From: Desulfatibacillum alkenivorans DSM 16219 | GTDB lineage: Bacteria > Desulfobacterota > Desulfobacteria > Desulfobacterales > Desulfatibacillaceae | Length of the DNA: 64,000 nucleotides | Assembly: GCF_900142135.1 (NCBI RefSeq) | Contig: NZ_FQZU01000025.1 | Span: 1 to 64,000, forward strand | Direction of reading: 5' to 3' | Shown: positions 36,501 through 45,621 of the stretch, piece by piece | How positions within the stretch are numbered: the stretch's first letter is position 1 | Layout of the letters: each line of letters opens with the position of its first letter | Notes under the pieces: generated by a model | The model's input: only the letters and a program-made list of their open reading frames with translations | Databases searched by the model: none | Told to the model about the DNA's origin: nothing | Made by a program: the position numbers and the translations under genes

Positions 36501-37239
36501 CCTCGTGGAGCAGCAAACAAAAGCCCTGCAGGAAGAAAAAAGCCTGAATAAAACGAATCGGGACATGGAAAGCCTTAAAGGTGAAAATGCGGAATTGTCC
36601 GACAAGGCCAAGGCCGCCCAGGAGAAAATCGGCGCCATTACCCAGGAACTCTCCGCCCACGACAAACTGGCGGAGAAGCAAAAGGACCTTCTTAAAGAGA
36701 TTGAAGCGCAGAAAAGGGAATGCGACAAATGGGGCAGGCTCCACGATCTTATCGGCTCCAGCGATGGAAAAAAATTCCGTAATTTCGCCCAGGGCCTGAC
36801 CTTTGAAATCATGGTCTCCCACGCCAACAGGCATTTGCAAACCATGAGCGATCGCTATTTGTTGATCCGGGATCCCAACGAGCCCCTGGATTTGAACGTC
36901 ATCGATAATTATCAGGCGGGGGAGGTGCGGTCCACGCAAAACCTGTCCGGCGGCGAGAGCTTTATCGTCAGCCTGGCTTTGGCCTTGGGCCTGTCCGGCA
37001 TGGCCAGCCAAAACATCCGGGTGGATTCTTTATTTCTGGACGAAGGCTTTGGAACCCTGGACGACGAAACCCTGGATACCGCCCTATCCGCCCTGAGCAA
37101 TTTAAAACAGGACGGCAAACTCATCGGCGTCATATCCCACGTTCAGGCCTTGAAAGACTGCATCCCCTGCCAAATCCAGGTGGAGCCTGACAATTCAGGC
37201 CGAAGCGTCCTGTCAGGCCCGGGCTGTCGGCGTTTATAA
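33568..37239 (+). CDS. sbcC: Exonuclease ATPase subunit SbcC (Rad50-like)
   Basis: The protein has 1223 residues. The ABC head has Walker A GPTGSGKTTVLDA near residue 35 and the Q-loop LLAQGNFAAFL. Two very long Lys/Glu/Ala-rich coiled coils fold back at a zinc hook, GAPCPLCGA, with Cys600 and Cys603. The C-terminal head has the signature QNLSGGESFIVSLALALGLS, Walker B SLFLDEGFGTLDD and the His switch ISHVQAL. It drives the ATP-dependent conformational cycle of SbcD. AGGAG sits about 8 bases before the start. Length and motifs are normal. Confidence 0.96.
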   Translation: MRILRLRFKNLNSLPGEWEIDFNSVDYTSSGIFTISGPTGSGKTTVLDAICLALYGQTPRLPSITGSSNEIMTRHTGECFSEVEFTTNSGRYICHWSQRRARNKPDGNLQGYKHELANADSGEIIESKPSKTASCVEEAAGMDFKRFTRSVLLAQGNFAAFLKEKSDERSGLLEQITGTDIYTNISIAVHERKKAENETKDRLEERLGEIRLLSPEEIQELKNSRLIFKKEAEAVSAQAKEVQEKISWLESLDKLSKGLDDLKQNQAAFDEKQAQARPDLDRLDTGRRARDLEPEYDKLQDLRKRQKEGSEAKAALEEKLEHNRHALKDGNAAKNAAAEALKSAQENQEKKSGIIKHVRILDSRLESAGKDLEQAEKKVKARQDSVRRQEKEIAATREKLQAAKEQISKKEAYIQENKDCEALGKNLTGVEQLVGRFQEAGNDHADKKKSLTQAKAAASKAKTKHEKLQKQYESEKQRLEKAKNSLKARKEELEKILQGKSWEAWNEEKTRLDIRLGKLAVLADACNRAGGIEEKIRSGEQSLQECHNKLPELEQALEALEKEKAQQELLVSHLDEKHALACRVQSLEKERKNLSDGAPCPLCGALEHPYAKGNIPQSTQTGRDLKEGKKKLKEIEKEWAARNKEHTVLESEIKQLQSTLKENKQELEKEKNGVLEGLQKLQLPQEIDDAAKNVKEEQEDCSRNNENCISVLKQARHKKDAVEELDNQFHQAEKKLPDFRQKAESALHALESALENQKRSEEDLARLELRLDKSQAELQQAIAPYGSFEISAKSVKTVLDSLKSRLKEYDKRLKEKDELSKELSGLEADLKTSVQMLEAGQKEMEAALKEKTERKAGFEALSKERRSLFGDKDPDQEEKALAQAVKEAAWKLEAAQKKCAELESEKQSLQDRLKELAKSLEDGAVKLEKDGAAFQGKLAASGFDDEKAYTAALLSKEEFKSLEDLKKGLNQEKIRLATLVEQQTKALQEEKSLNKTNRDMESLKGENAELSDKAKAAQEKIGAITQELSAHDKLAEKQKDLLKEIEAQKRECDKWGRLHDLIGSSDGKKFRNFAQGLTFEIMVSHANRHLQTMSDRYLLIRDPNEPLDLNVIDNYQAGEVRSTQNLSGGESFIVSLALALGLSGMASQNIRVDSLFLDEGFGTLDDETLDTALSALSNLKQDGKLIGVISHVQALKDCIPCQIQVEPDNSGRSVLSGPGCRRL

Positions 37240-37262
37240 CATTTTGTATTTCCCAATCAGAC

Positions 37263-38045
37263 CTATTTGCCAAACTTTGGCTTGCGCTTTTCCACAAAGG
37301 CGGACAGGCCTTCCCTGCCGTCGGGATGGTCGCCGCAGGCGCCAAGGCCCTGGCGCTCCAGTTCCAACTGGTATTCCAGGGTGTTGTTAAAGGAATCCAT
37401 CAACAGCCTTTTGGACCAGCCAATGGAATGCATGGATTTTTTGGACAAAACCTCCAGCATGGCGCGCGCCTCCTGCAGCACGGATTCATCCTCCACAACT
37501 TTTGTGGCCAAGCCCCATTCCAGGGCTTTTTCGGCAGTAATGGCCTCGTCAAAAACCGCGATTTCCAATGCCCGAGCCATGCCCACCAACCGGGGCAAGG
37601 TGTATGTTCCGCCTCCGTCTATGCACAACCCGTTGGAGGTGTACGCCTGCTTTAGCACGGCGGATTTTCCCATAACGCGGAAGTCGCAGGCCAAGGCGAG
37701 GGAGAATCCGCCGCCGGCTGCAACTCCGTTGACGGCCGCGACCACGGGCTTTTCCATGCGTCTGATTTCCACAATGCCGTTATGAAACTGGGCGGCCAGG
37801 GTGTGAAAAGAGGCCCCGGGCTTTGCGGCGAATTCCGTGACCCATTTGAGGTCGCCTCCAGCGCAAAAAGCCTTGCCTTCGCCGGTTATCAAAACGCCCC
37901 GGACCGAATCGTCCACGGCCAGCCGGGTAAGCTCCCGGGTCAGTTCCGTGATCATCTCCAGATGAAAGGAATTGAAAGCCTTGGGCCGGTTCAGGACGAC
38001 TTCTGCGAAACTTCCGTTTTGTTCCGTCTTGATATACGTGCTCAT
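37263..38045 (-). CDS. Enoyl-CoA hydratase/isomerase family protein (PaaG-like)
   Basis: This 260-residue crotonase has GKAFCAGGDLKWV and AAVNGVAAGGGFSLALACDF as its oxyanion-hole loops. The position of the first hydratase Glu is Ser/Leu, and the next block reads QAYTSNGLCIDGGGTYTLPR. The Asp in that last block is the catalytic acid of PaaG-type isomerases (where one reads P-D-S-G-G). Isomerisation or ring-epoxide chemistry is thus likelier than hydration; the substrate is unknown. GAAGGAGGGAGT upstream fixes the start. It converges on sbcC with only 23 bases between and has no metabolic neighbours. Confidence 0.8.
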   Translation of the reverse strand: MSTYIKTEQNGSFAEVVLNRPKAFNSFHLEMITELTRELTRLAVDDSVRGVLITGEGKAFCAGGDLKWVTEFAAKPGASFHTLAAQFHNGIVEIRRMEKPVVAAVNGVAAGGGFSLALACDFRVMGKSAVLKQAYTSNGLCIDGGGTYTLPRLVGMARALEIAVFDEAITAEKALEWGLATKVVEDESVLQEARAMLEVLSKKSMHSIGWSKRLLMDSFNNTLEYQLELERQGLGACGDHPDGREGLSAFVEKRKPKFGK

Positions 38046-38369
38046 ACTCCCTCCTTCATGGTAATTATTTGATGGAGATTTTAAAAAATTTTCATGGGAT
38101 TATACAAAGAAGAGATTAAGTTTGGAAGCAGGAATTGAATTGGGATTTGATTGAGAGGATAATGGCGTCACTCTATCCAGGTTTCACGCAATAAAAGGCA
38201 GGTTTTTAACTAAGTTTGTAGGCCCGCCGACCGTTACCAATTCCTGTAATCTTTTCGGGTCGCACCTTGTGTGCTATCGCCCCCTCGGCATTGCATGCCG
38301 AGGCTGGACGGTGAATCGTCGTCTTACCGGTATACGAAACATGATGCTTATTGCACGGAATCCGAACGC
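38046..38369. repeat. Intergenic region with a palindrome after uvrB
   Basis: No gene was found. CCTCGGCA (38283-38290) and TGCCGAGG (38296-38303) form a perfect hairpin over TTGCA, a layout like the dispersed repeats at 30027 and 40804. No T run follows on either strand, so it is probably not a simple terminator. A TATAAT on the minus strand near 38102-38107 could be the -10 for the crotonase gene. Confidence 0.45.
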
Positions 38370-40409
38370 CTAAATCCCCAGATCCTGGCGTTTGAGATCC
38401 TTGATCTGGTCGCGGAGTTCGGCGGCGCGCTCAAAGGCGAGTTCCTTGGCGGCCTGTTGCATTTCCTTTTCCAGCATGGCGATGAGCCGGTCCAGATCCT
38501 TGCTTTCGATGGCTTCCTGGGCTTCCTTTTTATCCGCTTCCACGGTGACGTAATCGGCCTCGTACACGGAGTCAAAAATGGACCCGATCTCCTTTTTTAT
38601 GCTCTCGGGCGTGATGCCGTTGGCCTCATTATAGGCGGCCTGGAGATCCCGCCGGCGCTTGCTTTCGTCCATGGCCAATTTCATAGATCGGGTGATAGCG
38701 TCGGCGTACAGGATGACCTTGCCGTTTACGTTACGGGCGGCGCGGCCTACCGTCTGGATGAGGGAGCGTTCGGACCGGAGAAAGCCCTCCTTGTCTGCGT
38801 CCAGAATGGCCACCAGAGAGACCTCGGGGATGTCCAGGCCCTCGCGCAAAAGGTTGATGCCCACCAGTACGTCAAACTCGCCCAGGCGAAGATCCCGGAT
38901 GATTTCCATGCGCTCCATGGTTTTAATGTCGGAATGAAGATACCGCACGGCCACGCCCAGGCCTTCGTAGTAGTCGCACAGGTCTTCGGCCATGCGTTTG
39001 GTGAGGGTGGTTATCAGCACCCTTTCGTTGTTTTCCACTCGGACGCGGATTTCCTCCAAAAGGTCGTCCACCTGATTGGTTGCGGGCCGGACAATTATTT
39101 CCGGATCCATGAGGCCCGTGGGCCGTACGATCTGCTCGGCGATGGCGCCGTCGGCGACCTCCAGTTCATAGTCGGCCGGAGTGGCGGAGACGTAGACCAC
39201 CTGATTCACCTTTTCGGAGAACTCCTCGAACATGAGCGGGCGGTTATCCAAGGCGGAAGGCAGCCGGAACCCGAACTGCACCAGGGTTTCCTTACGTGAC
39301 CTGTCCCCCCGGAACATGCCGCGCACCTGGGGCACGGCCATGTGGCTTTCGTCAATGAACATAAGAAAGTCTTCGGGAAAAAAGTCGATGAGCGTGGGCG
39401 GCGGCTCGCCTTCATTGCGGCCGGTCAAATGACGGGCGTAATTTTCAATGCCCGTGCAATAACCCAACTCGTGCATCATCTCCAGGTCGTAGTCTGTGCG
39501 CTCCTGGATGCGTTGGGCTTCGATCAACTGGTTTGTGTCCCGAAAATGGGCCACGCGCTCTTTCAACTCTTCCGTGATGGCGCCCATGGCGCGCTTTAAG
39601 GTTTCCTTGGACGTAACGTAATGGCTGGCCGGGTAGACCATAGTGCGCTGCAACTTTTTCATCACAACGCCCCGAAGCGGGTCGATCTCCGATATGGAAT
39701 CTATCTCGTCCCCGAAAAACTCGATGCGGATGGCTTGATCGTCCCAGTATGCCGGGTAGATTTCCACCCGATCCCCGCGCACCCTGAAAACGCCCCGGTG
39801 GAAATCCATGTCGTTGCGTTCATAGAGCATGGCCACCAGATCCTTGAGCAGCTTTTCCCGGGAAAGCTCCATGCCCACGGTGAGCTCCAGGCGCATGGCG
39901 ATGTAATCTTCGGGCGCGCCCAAACCGTAGATGCACGACACGCTGGCCACGATGATCACGTCCCGCCGGGTGAGCACGGCCACGGTGGCGGCGTGGCGTA
40001 GCTTATCAATCATTTCGTTGATCTTGGAGTCTTTTTCTATATAGGTGTCGCTGTTGGGCAGATAGGCTTCAGGCTGGTAATAGTCGTAATACGAGACGAA
40101 ATACTCCACCGCGTTTTTTGGAAATAACTGCTTGAATTCATTATATAACTGAGCTGCGAGGGTTTTGTTGGGCGCCAAAACCAGGACGGGCTTGCCGCAC
40201 CTGGCGGCCACGTGGGCCATGGTGAAAGTCTTGCCTGAACCGGTGACGCCCAAAAGCACCTGGTGCTTTTTGCCTTCGTTAACCCCTTTGGCCAGATATT
40301 CTATGGCTGCGGGCTGATCCCCTTTGGGTTCGAAAGGAGAGACCACCTGAAATTCAGTAAAATCCTCCAGATTGGACGGGGCGGACGCCGCCTCCTTTTT
40401 GCCGGACAT
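38370..40409 (-). CDS. uvrB: Excinuclease ABC subunit B
   Basis: This 679-residue helicase-like protein is full length. It has [17 protein letters not shown], Walker [15 protein letters not shown], the beta-hairpin [20 protein letters not shown] that clamps damaged DNA, the DEAD-like FIDESH, motif [17 protein letters not shown] and motif [13 protein letters not shown]-terminal UVR motif ([28 protein letters not shown]) contacts UvrC. It verifies lesions in nucleotide excision repair. It stands in a single-gene unit; the gap to cysS upstream is full of repeats and must contain its promoter. Confidence 0.97.
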   Translation of the reverse strand: MSGKKEAASAPSNLEDFTEFQVVSPFEPKGDQPAAIEYLAKGVNEGKKHQVLLGVTGSGKTFTMAHVAARCGKPVLVLAPNKTLAAQLYNEFKQLFPKNAVEYFVSYYDYYQPEAYLPNSDTYIEKDSKINEMIDKLRHAATVAVLTRRDVIIVASVSCIYGLGAPEDYIAMRLELTVGMELSREKLLKDLVAMLYERNDMDFHRGVFRVRGDRVEIYPAYWDDQAIRIEFFGDEIDSISEIDPLRGVVMKKLQRTMVYPASHYVTSKETLKRAMGAITEELKERVAHFRDTNQLIEAQRIQERTDYDLEMMHELGYCTGIENYARHLTGRNEGEPPPTLIDFFPEDFLMFIDESHMAVPQVRGMFRGDRSRKETLVQFGFRLPSALDNRPLMFEEFSEKVNQVVYVSATPADYELEVADGAIAEQIVRPTGLMDPEIIVRPATNQVDDLLEEIRVRVENNERVLITTLTKRMAEDLCDYYEGLGVAVRYLHSDIKTMERMEIIRDLRLGEFDVLVGINLLREGLDIPEVSLVAILDADKEGFLRSERSLIQTVGRAARNVNGKVILYADAITRSMKLAMDESKRRRDLQAAYNEANGITPESIKKEIGSIFDSVYEADYVTVEADKKEAQEAIESKDLDRLIAMLEKEMQQAAKELAFERAAELRDQIKDLKRQDLGI

Positions 40410-40510
40410 ATTTGGAACAAACTCGACTTTCGGGATTGATTCTAAAATCCCAATTAAAACAGCAAAAGCAATACGGGCTGAAAATTTCAGCCCGGGGAAA
40501 ACGCTAAAAG

Positions 40511-40838
40511 CCCCTGGATTCCTGCTTTTGCAGGAATGACAGAAAATTTTTTGTCGGGTTTGAAGTCCGCCAGCGTTTACGCCTATGAAAAGCGCAAAGC
40601 CGGACTTCGTAACCCGATCTACGGCTTTGCTTGGAGCGACGTAGGTTGGGTTGAGTTTACGAAACTCAACAAATTCAGCCTATTAAACAGGAAAAAACCC
40701 TCCGACAGCACTCGGGCGGGGAAATCCTGCCCCTACTAAAAACTTGGGCTGGGCGACCCAGCCCCTACGATGAAACCGGGCGCGGCAAGCAGCGCCATCT
40801 GCCTCGTTCCCATGCTTCGCGTGGGAATGCATACGGAA
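40511..40838. repeat. Cluster of several dispersed hairpin repeats between cysS and uvrB
   Basis: Consecutive palindromes are visible: ATTCCTGC-TTTT-GCAGGAAT at 40518-40537; CGGGTTTGAAGTCCG (40555-40569) with CGGACTTCGTAACCCG (40601-40616); GTTGAGTTT-ACG-AAACTCAAC at 40650-40670; GGGCTGGG-CGA-CCCAGCCC at about 40746-40764; ATGAAACCGGGCGCGGCAAG at 40770-40789; and TTCCCATGC with GCGTGGGAA at 40807-40827. Related copies occur at about 30027, 30218 and 47514. These look like short non-autonomous repeats collected in one gap. No gene was found here; the short open frame at 40536-40739 is built from the repeats. Confidence 0.75.
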
Positions 40839-40869
40839 GTTGTTTGCATTCGTTAATATATACAAGCGG

Positions 40870-42294
40870 TTAAGCCATTTTCCAGATAGTCCCGTCGGGA
40901 GTGTCCTCGATGGCCACGCCCATTTCGGTCAACTGATCGCGGATGGCGTCAGCCGTCCCCCAATCCTTGTCCTTACGGGCCTGGGAGCGTTTGGCGACCA
41001 GATCGTCCACCATGGCCGGATCAAACCCGCCGTCCTGGGCCGCCTGTTCCTTTTTGCCTTCAAAATAGGCATCGGGATCTTCCTGGAACATGCCCAAGAC
41101 GCCGCCCATCTTTACGATGGCTGCGCCCGCTTCCGTGGCCCGGACCTGATCGTCGCCCGTGAGATCTCCGTCCAGCAGCCGGTTCACGTCGCGCACGGCC
41201 TCGAACAGGATGCCCAGGGCGCCGGCGGTGTTAAAATCGTCATCCATGCAGGCGCAAAAACGGGACCAGTGGCCGCTGATCTGGAAGTCGTCGTCCAGAC
41301 CGCCTACGGTTTCCAGGATTCGTTGCAGGCAGGAGTAGACGCGATCCAGGCCGGAAGCCGCTTCTTTCATGGCCTGCTCGGTAAAATCCACGGGACTGCG
41401 GTAATGTTTGGACAGGAGGAACAGGCGCACGGCTTCTGGATGGAACTGGTCCAGGATTTCCTTGACCGTGAGAAAGTTGTTCAGGGACTTGGACATTTTT
41501 TCCGAGTCAATGTTCACAAATCCGTTGTGCATCCAATATCTTACGAATTGCTGGCCGAAGGCCGCTTCGGACTGCGCCACTTCGTTTTCGTGATGGGGAA
41601 AGATGAGATCCTGGCCGCCGCCGTGGATGTCAAAGGTCTCTCCCAAACGGGACCAGCTCATGGCCGAACATTCGATATGCCAGCCGGGCCGGCCTTCTCC
41701 CCAAGGGCTTTCCCAGGCGGGCTCGCCGGGCTTTTTGGCTTTCCACAGAGCAAAGTCAAAGGGATCTTTCTTGCGGCTGTCCACTTTAACCCGGGCGCCG
41801 GCTTCCATGTCTTCCAGCTTGCGGCCGGAGAGCTTGCCGTAGGATGCAAAGGAGCGGACGTCAAAATACACATCGCCGTCCACCACATAGGCGTGGCCTT
41901 TTTCCACAAGTTTGGCGGTCACCTCGATGATTTCCTTTATGAATTCCGTGGCCCGGGGCTCCAGGGTGGGCCTGAGCACAGCCAGAGCATCCATGTCGCG
42001 ATGGAACTCGTCGATGTAGATTTCGGAAAGGGCCTGGCAGTCCATGTCCCTTTCATTGGCCCGGTTGATGATCTTATCGTCCACGTCCGTAAAGTTCCTG
42101 ACATAGGTCACCTTGTATCCGGCTTCCTGCAGATACCTGAAAACAATATCGAAAACCACGGCTGACCTGGCGTGTCCGATATGGCTGGAGTCGTAAACCG
42201 TGGGGCCGCAGACGTACATGCTGACATGCCCGGGTTTAAGGGGTTTAAAGGTTTCTTTTTGCCGGGTCAGGGTGTTGTACAGGGTGAGTGCCAT
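40870..42294 (-). CDS. cysS: Cysteine-tRNA ligase
   Basis: This 474-residue class I synthetase has zinc-binding Cys29 in MYVCGPTVYD, the HIGH box at residues 38-41, RPGWHIECSAM and HGGGQDLIFPHHENE (further zinc ligands), and the KMSKS loop SEKMSKSLNNF. A DALR-type anticodon-binding region and the CysS C-terminal domain complete it. It charges tRNA-Cys with cysteine. It lies 24 bases after ispF on the same strand; ispF-cysS is a common bacterial pairing. Confidence 0.97.
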   Translation of the reverse strand: MALTLYNTLTRQKETFKPLKPGHVSMYVCGPTVYDSSHIGHARSAVVFDIVFRYLQEAGYKVTYVRNFTDVDDKIINRANERDMDCQALSEIYIDEFHRDMDALAVLRPTLEPRATEFIKEIIEVTAKLVEKGHAYVVDGDVYFDVRSFASYGKLSGRKLEDMEAGARVKVDSRKKDPFDFALWKAKKPGEPAWESPWGEGRPGWHIECSAMSWSRLGETFDIHGGGQDLIFPHHENEVAQSEAAFGQQFVRYWMHNGFVNIDSEKMSKSLNNFLTVKEILDQFHPEAVRLFLLSKHYRSPVDFTEQAMKEAASGLDRVYSCLQRILETVGGLDDDFQISGHWSRFCACMDDDFNTAGALGILFEAVRDVNRLLDGDLTGDDQVRATEAGAAIVKMGGVLGMFQEDPDAYFEGKKEQAAQDGGFDPAMVDDLVAKRSQARKDKDWGTADAIRDQLTEMGVAIEDTPDGTIWKMA

Positions 42295-42318
42295 TATGTT
42301 TTTTCTCCTTTGGATCCG

Positions 42319-42786
42319 CTATTCCAGGCAGGCGACGCAAGTTGCCGCCATGCCCTCCCCTCTGCCTGTTATTCCCAGGCCTTCGGTGGTGGTGGCCTTG
42401 ACGTTAACCTGCCGGTTTTCCAGGCCAAGGCATTTGGCTATCACGGAAACCATTTCCTGTCTATAAGGGCCGATTTTCGGCGCCTCCGCCACCAGCGTGG
42501 CGTCTATATTAACGATCTTATATCCATCGTGCGCAATTTTTCGGCCCGTCTCCTCCAACAGGCGCGTGCTTGCAATGTTTTTATACTTTGGGTCCTTATC
42601 CGGAAAATGCATGCCGATGTCCCCTAGGCCGGCGGCGCCCAACAGGGCGTCGCACACGGCGTGGAGCAATACGTCGGCGTCGGAATGCCCCTTGAGGCCT
42701 TTATCAAAGGGGATGGTCACCCCTCCCAGAACCAGGGGCCTGCCATCCACCAGACGGTGCACATCGTATCCGTATCCCACGCGCAT
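42319..42786 (-). CDS. ispF: 2-C-methyl-D-erythritol 2,4-cyclodiphosphate synthase
   Basis: This 155-residue protein starts VGYGYDVHRL with metal ligands Asp8 and His10. It keeps LKGHSDADVLLHAVCDALLGA (third metal ligand His and catalytic residues), GDIGMHFPD, and the closing VNVKATTTEGLGITGRGEGMAA. As a trimer it cyclises CDP-ME 2-phosphate in the non-mevalonate isoprenoid pathway. ispD, sometimes fused to it, is not here. It follows the Hsp70 operon by 27 bases and may be read through from it. Confidence 0.96.
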   Translation of the reverse strand: MRVGYGYDVHRLVDGRPLVLGGVTIPFDKGLKGHSDADVLLHAVCDALLGAAGLGDIGMHFPDKDPKYKNIASTRLLEETGRKIAHDGYKIVNIDATLVAEAPKIGPYRQEMVSVIAKCLGLENRQVNVKATTTEGLGITGRGEGMAATCVACLE

Positions 42787-42813
42787 GGTTTTCTCCGGTT
42801 TCGGATTAAATCA

Positions 42814-45585
42814 TCAATCCCGCAGAACGATTCCAGCGGGCAGAGCCTCGCCGAACATGGAATCCTCCTCCTGACGATCCATGGCCACCACCTGGGCGAC
42901 CATTTTGGTCAGGGATTTGGCGGCGCCCTTGTTCTTCATCCATTCCAGGACCTTGGCCCGATCCGCCTCCTCAATATCCCTCTTGATATCGCCTGTCATC
43001 CTGGCAAGATGGGCCAAAGCCTGACACACCGGCTTGGGATTTTTCCACTCGGTTTCCAGGATTGTGTTGATCCAGGCGGCTGCGTCCTTGGAGTATACTA
43101 CGCGATCCAGGGGGCCGTACAGCAATTCCCGCGAGCCGAGCCTGGAAAGGGCCCACCATTGCTGAGGCTTGGCCTTTTTGGGATGCAATTCCTCCATGAG
43201 CAGCTTGGCGCATTCCAGCTTATCCTTGATGTGCAGGCGTTCCAGGTTGGCCAGGAGCATCCACATTTCCAATTTCTGCTGGGGCGGAATTTTTAGTTTT
43301 CCGGCCTTGGCGTTTTTCATCTGGGGCATGAGATCCTGGAACACCTGGCGTTGCTGTCCGGCTGTAAGACCGCCGGCCGCCCTGCGCCACAAGACCCACC
43401 ATTCCAGCATAACCTGGGGATTCTTGGGATGCACCGGGCCTTTTTTGTAAAAACTCCACAAGGTGCGCATACGGTGCTCATCCAGGGCGTCGCCAAAGCC
43501 GGGTCGCAGGCAAAACCCCATGAGATTCAGCCAGCGGGCTTCGTAATCCGCGCCGTGAGCCCGGCCGGTCTGCTGCTTCTTCAAAAGATCGTCAGCAATG
43601 CGCCGCACCAGGGACAAAGGCCATTTTTCCCGGGGGAGTTCCACGATTTCAGCGATTACGTTGGGCAAGCGTTCGGGCGGCAATTCCCCTTTTTTCCCGC
43701 CGAAAACCTCATCTATCCGGGCAAAAACCTCGTTGACTATCGATTCTTCAAAGACCTGGCCGTCCTCCACCTGGGGAGCGGCTTCCTGCTTGCGAATCTG
43801 GAACTGCAGCCGCCATTTATGGTCCGTGTTCACGGACTTGCACCACAGACTCAGGGTTCCCACTTCCGTGTAATGGGCTTCAATTTCAACGGGAATCTGA
43901 GTTTGCACGCCTTTTTTGCCGAACTGAATGACTGTGTTGATGGGCGGCAAAAGGGTCAGGGTGTCGTCGATATCTATGATGTCCCCGGCTTTGTCTCCGC
44001 TGCGATAGCTGGAGCTGTACACCTGAAAGCTGACGGGTTGGTTGGCCAACACCTGGAACTGACGTTGGGACAGGTTGATGCGCGTGCCTTCTTCCACGCC
44101 GCGCTCCAAGAGGCATAAGGCCTTGCCCTTGCCGTTTTGTCCTTCGACGCCGGAAACCTGCAAATAATAGCCCCTGGCGCTGCCGCTGCCGACCTTGACG
44201 CCCATGCCGGATTTTACGAGGCCGTAATAAGCGGCGCCCCGGGCCACGGCCAGGTCCAGGTCGGGGTTTTCCAGGACTCCGGGCAGGCGGTCGGACTTAA
44301 ACCAATGCTTTATGCCTTCACGGATACGCGTCTGAATTACTTCGGGTTTCAAGCTGCCGCCGTTAAAGAGCAAAAGGTCGGGGAACGGAACTTCCTTGCC
44401 CAGCATGTCCTTGACGCTTTGGGCGTGGCGCTCCAGAAATTTGCACATATGACGGGTGACCGCCGGATCCTGCTCATAGGGCAGGCCGAACTCGGTAATG
44501 CCGCCTTTGCGGGCCGCGGGCGCCTGAGAATCGGAATCCACAACGGGGAAAAACCCGTCCAGGATGGTTTCCTCCACCTGATCGCGGGTGAGCGTGGCGG
44601 ACAGGGTGTTGGCGATGAGGCCGCGGCCTTCGCCCATGAGAGTGACGGTCTTTTTGTCCACCTCGCCGCCCAGGATGGCTTCCTTGGCCTGCCTGCACTG
44701 GTGGCACAAGGCCTGCCAGCGGTTGGCGTTCAAAGACTGGGAGGGGGCTTTCTTAAAACCGGCTTCGGTCTTGCGGGCCAGGGCCAGGTCCATGTTATCG
44801 CCGCCCAGAATAAGATGGTCGCCTACGGCGATGCGCTCAAACCGAGGGCTGCCGTCCACCTCGCGCAAGGTGATGAGCGTGAAGTCCGTGGTGCCGCCGC
44901 CCACGTCAACCGCCAGAATCAGCTCTCCGGGTTTGACGTAGTTTTCCCAATCGTTTTCGTGAAACACGAGCCAGGAGTAAAAGGCCGCCAGGGGCTCTTC
45001 CAGCAAGGTGACTTCGCCGATGCCTGCGGTGCGGGCCGCCTCCATAGTGAAATCCCTGGCCACTTCGTCGAATGACGCAGGGACGGTAATGATGACGAAC
45101 TGGTTTTCCAGGAATTTTTCGTCCACGCCCTTGGCCTGATGATTCCAGGCGATGCGTAAATGCTTGAGATAGGACCCGCTGGCGAAAACCGGAGAGACCT
45201 TCTGCACTTCCTTATCTGCGTTCCAGGGGAGAATGGGGGCGGTGCGATCCACCTTGGAGTGACACAGCCAGCTCTTGGCGGAGGATACCAGCCGGCCCGG
45301 CACTTTGGAGCCCTGCTCACGGGCGAAGGTTCCCACAATGCCGATTTCCTCGTCCTTCCAGGGCAGCTTCAAGTTTTCCCGGTCCACGTCATACTGGCCG
45401 GGCAGATACAAAAAGGAAGGCAGCACGGGCAGGCGCGCCAACTCCCCGGGCGCAAACACCTGGGGCGTGTGGAACATCTTGATTTTGGAGGCCGTGTTCT
45501 TCCCGCTTAAATCCACATAGGACAAAGCGGAGTTAGTGGTTCCCAGGTCAATGCCTACTATGATCTGGTCTTCGTTTATATCCAA
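42814..45585 (-). CDS. Hsp70 family protein, long form
   Basis: This 923-residue Hsp70-superfamily protein has IIVGIDLGTTNSALSYV (phosphate 1), ILAVDVGGGTTDFTLI (phosphate 2) and LLLFNGGSLKPEVI (adenosine loop). Unlike DnaK, it has large inserts in the ATPase domain (for example PWNADKEVQKVSPVFASGSYL), no DnaK-like substrate cleft, and a C-terminal helical region of about 300 residues (WWVLWRRAAGGLTAGQQRQVF and similar) with repeat-like helical pairs. It is cotranscribed with a shorter Hsp70 paralogue 36 bases upstream and with DUF2760. Client and co-chaperone are unknown; ATP-dependent remodelling is inferred. Confidence 0.88.
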   Translation of the reverse strand: MDINEDQIIVGIDLGTTNSALSYVDLSGKNTASKIKMFHTPQVFAPGELARLPVLPSFLYLPGQYDVDRENLKLPWKDEEIGIVGTFAREQGSKVPGRLVSSAKSWLCHSKVDRTAPILPWNADKEVQKVSPVFASGSYLKHLRIAWNHQAKGVDEKFLENQFVIITVPASFDEVARDFTMEAARTAGIGEVTLLEEPLAAFYSWLVFHENDWENYVKPGELILAVDVGGGTTDFTLITLREVDGSPRFERIAVGDHLILGGDNMDLALARKTEAGFKKAPSQSLNANRWQALCHQCRQAKEAILGGEVDKKTVTLMGEGRGLIANTLSATLTRDQVEETILDGFFPVVDSDSQAPAARKGGITEFGLPYEQDPAVTRHMCKFLERHAQSVKDMLGKEVPFPDLLLFNGGSLKPEVIQTRIREGIKHWFKSDRLPGVLENPDLDLAVARGAAYYGLVKSGMGVKVGSGSARGYYLQVSGVEGQNGKGKALCLLERGVEEGTRINLSQRQFQVLANQPVSFQVYSSSYRSGDKAGDIIDIDDTLTLLPPINTVIQFGKKGVQTQIPVEIEAHYTEVGTLSLWCKSVNTDHKWRLQFQIRKQEAAPQVEDGQVFEESIVNEVFARIDEVFGGKKGELPPERLPNVIAEIVELPREKWPLSLVRRIADDLLKKQQTGRAHGADYEARWLNLMGFCLRPGFGDALDEHRMRTLWSFYKKGPVHPKNPQVMLEWWVLWRRAAGGLTAGQQRQVFQDLMPQMKNAKAGKLKIPPQQKLEMWMLLANLERLHIKDKLECAKLLMEELHPKKAKPQQWWALSRLGSRELLYGPLDRVVYSKDAAAWINTILETEWKNPKPVCQALAHLARMTGDIKRDIEEADRAKVLEWMKNKGAAKSLTKMVAQVVAMDRQEEDSMFGEALPAGIVLRD

Positions 45586-45621
45586 AGCTATTCGTCTCCC
45601 CGGCCAAACCCGTTACAGGCT

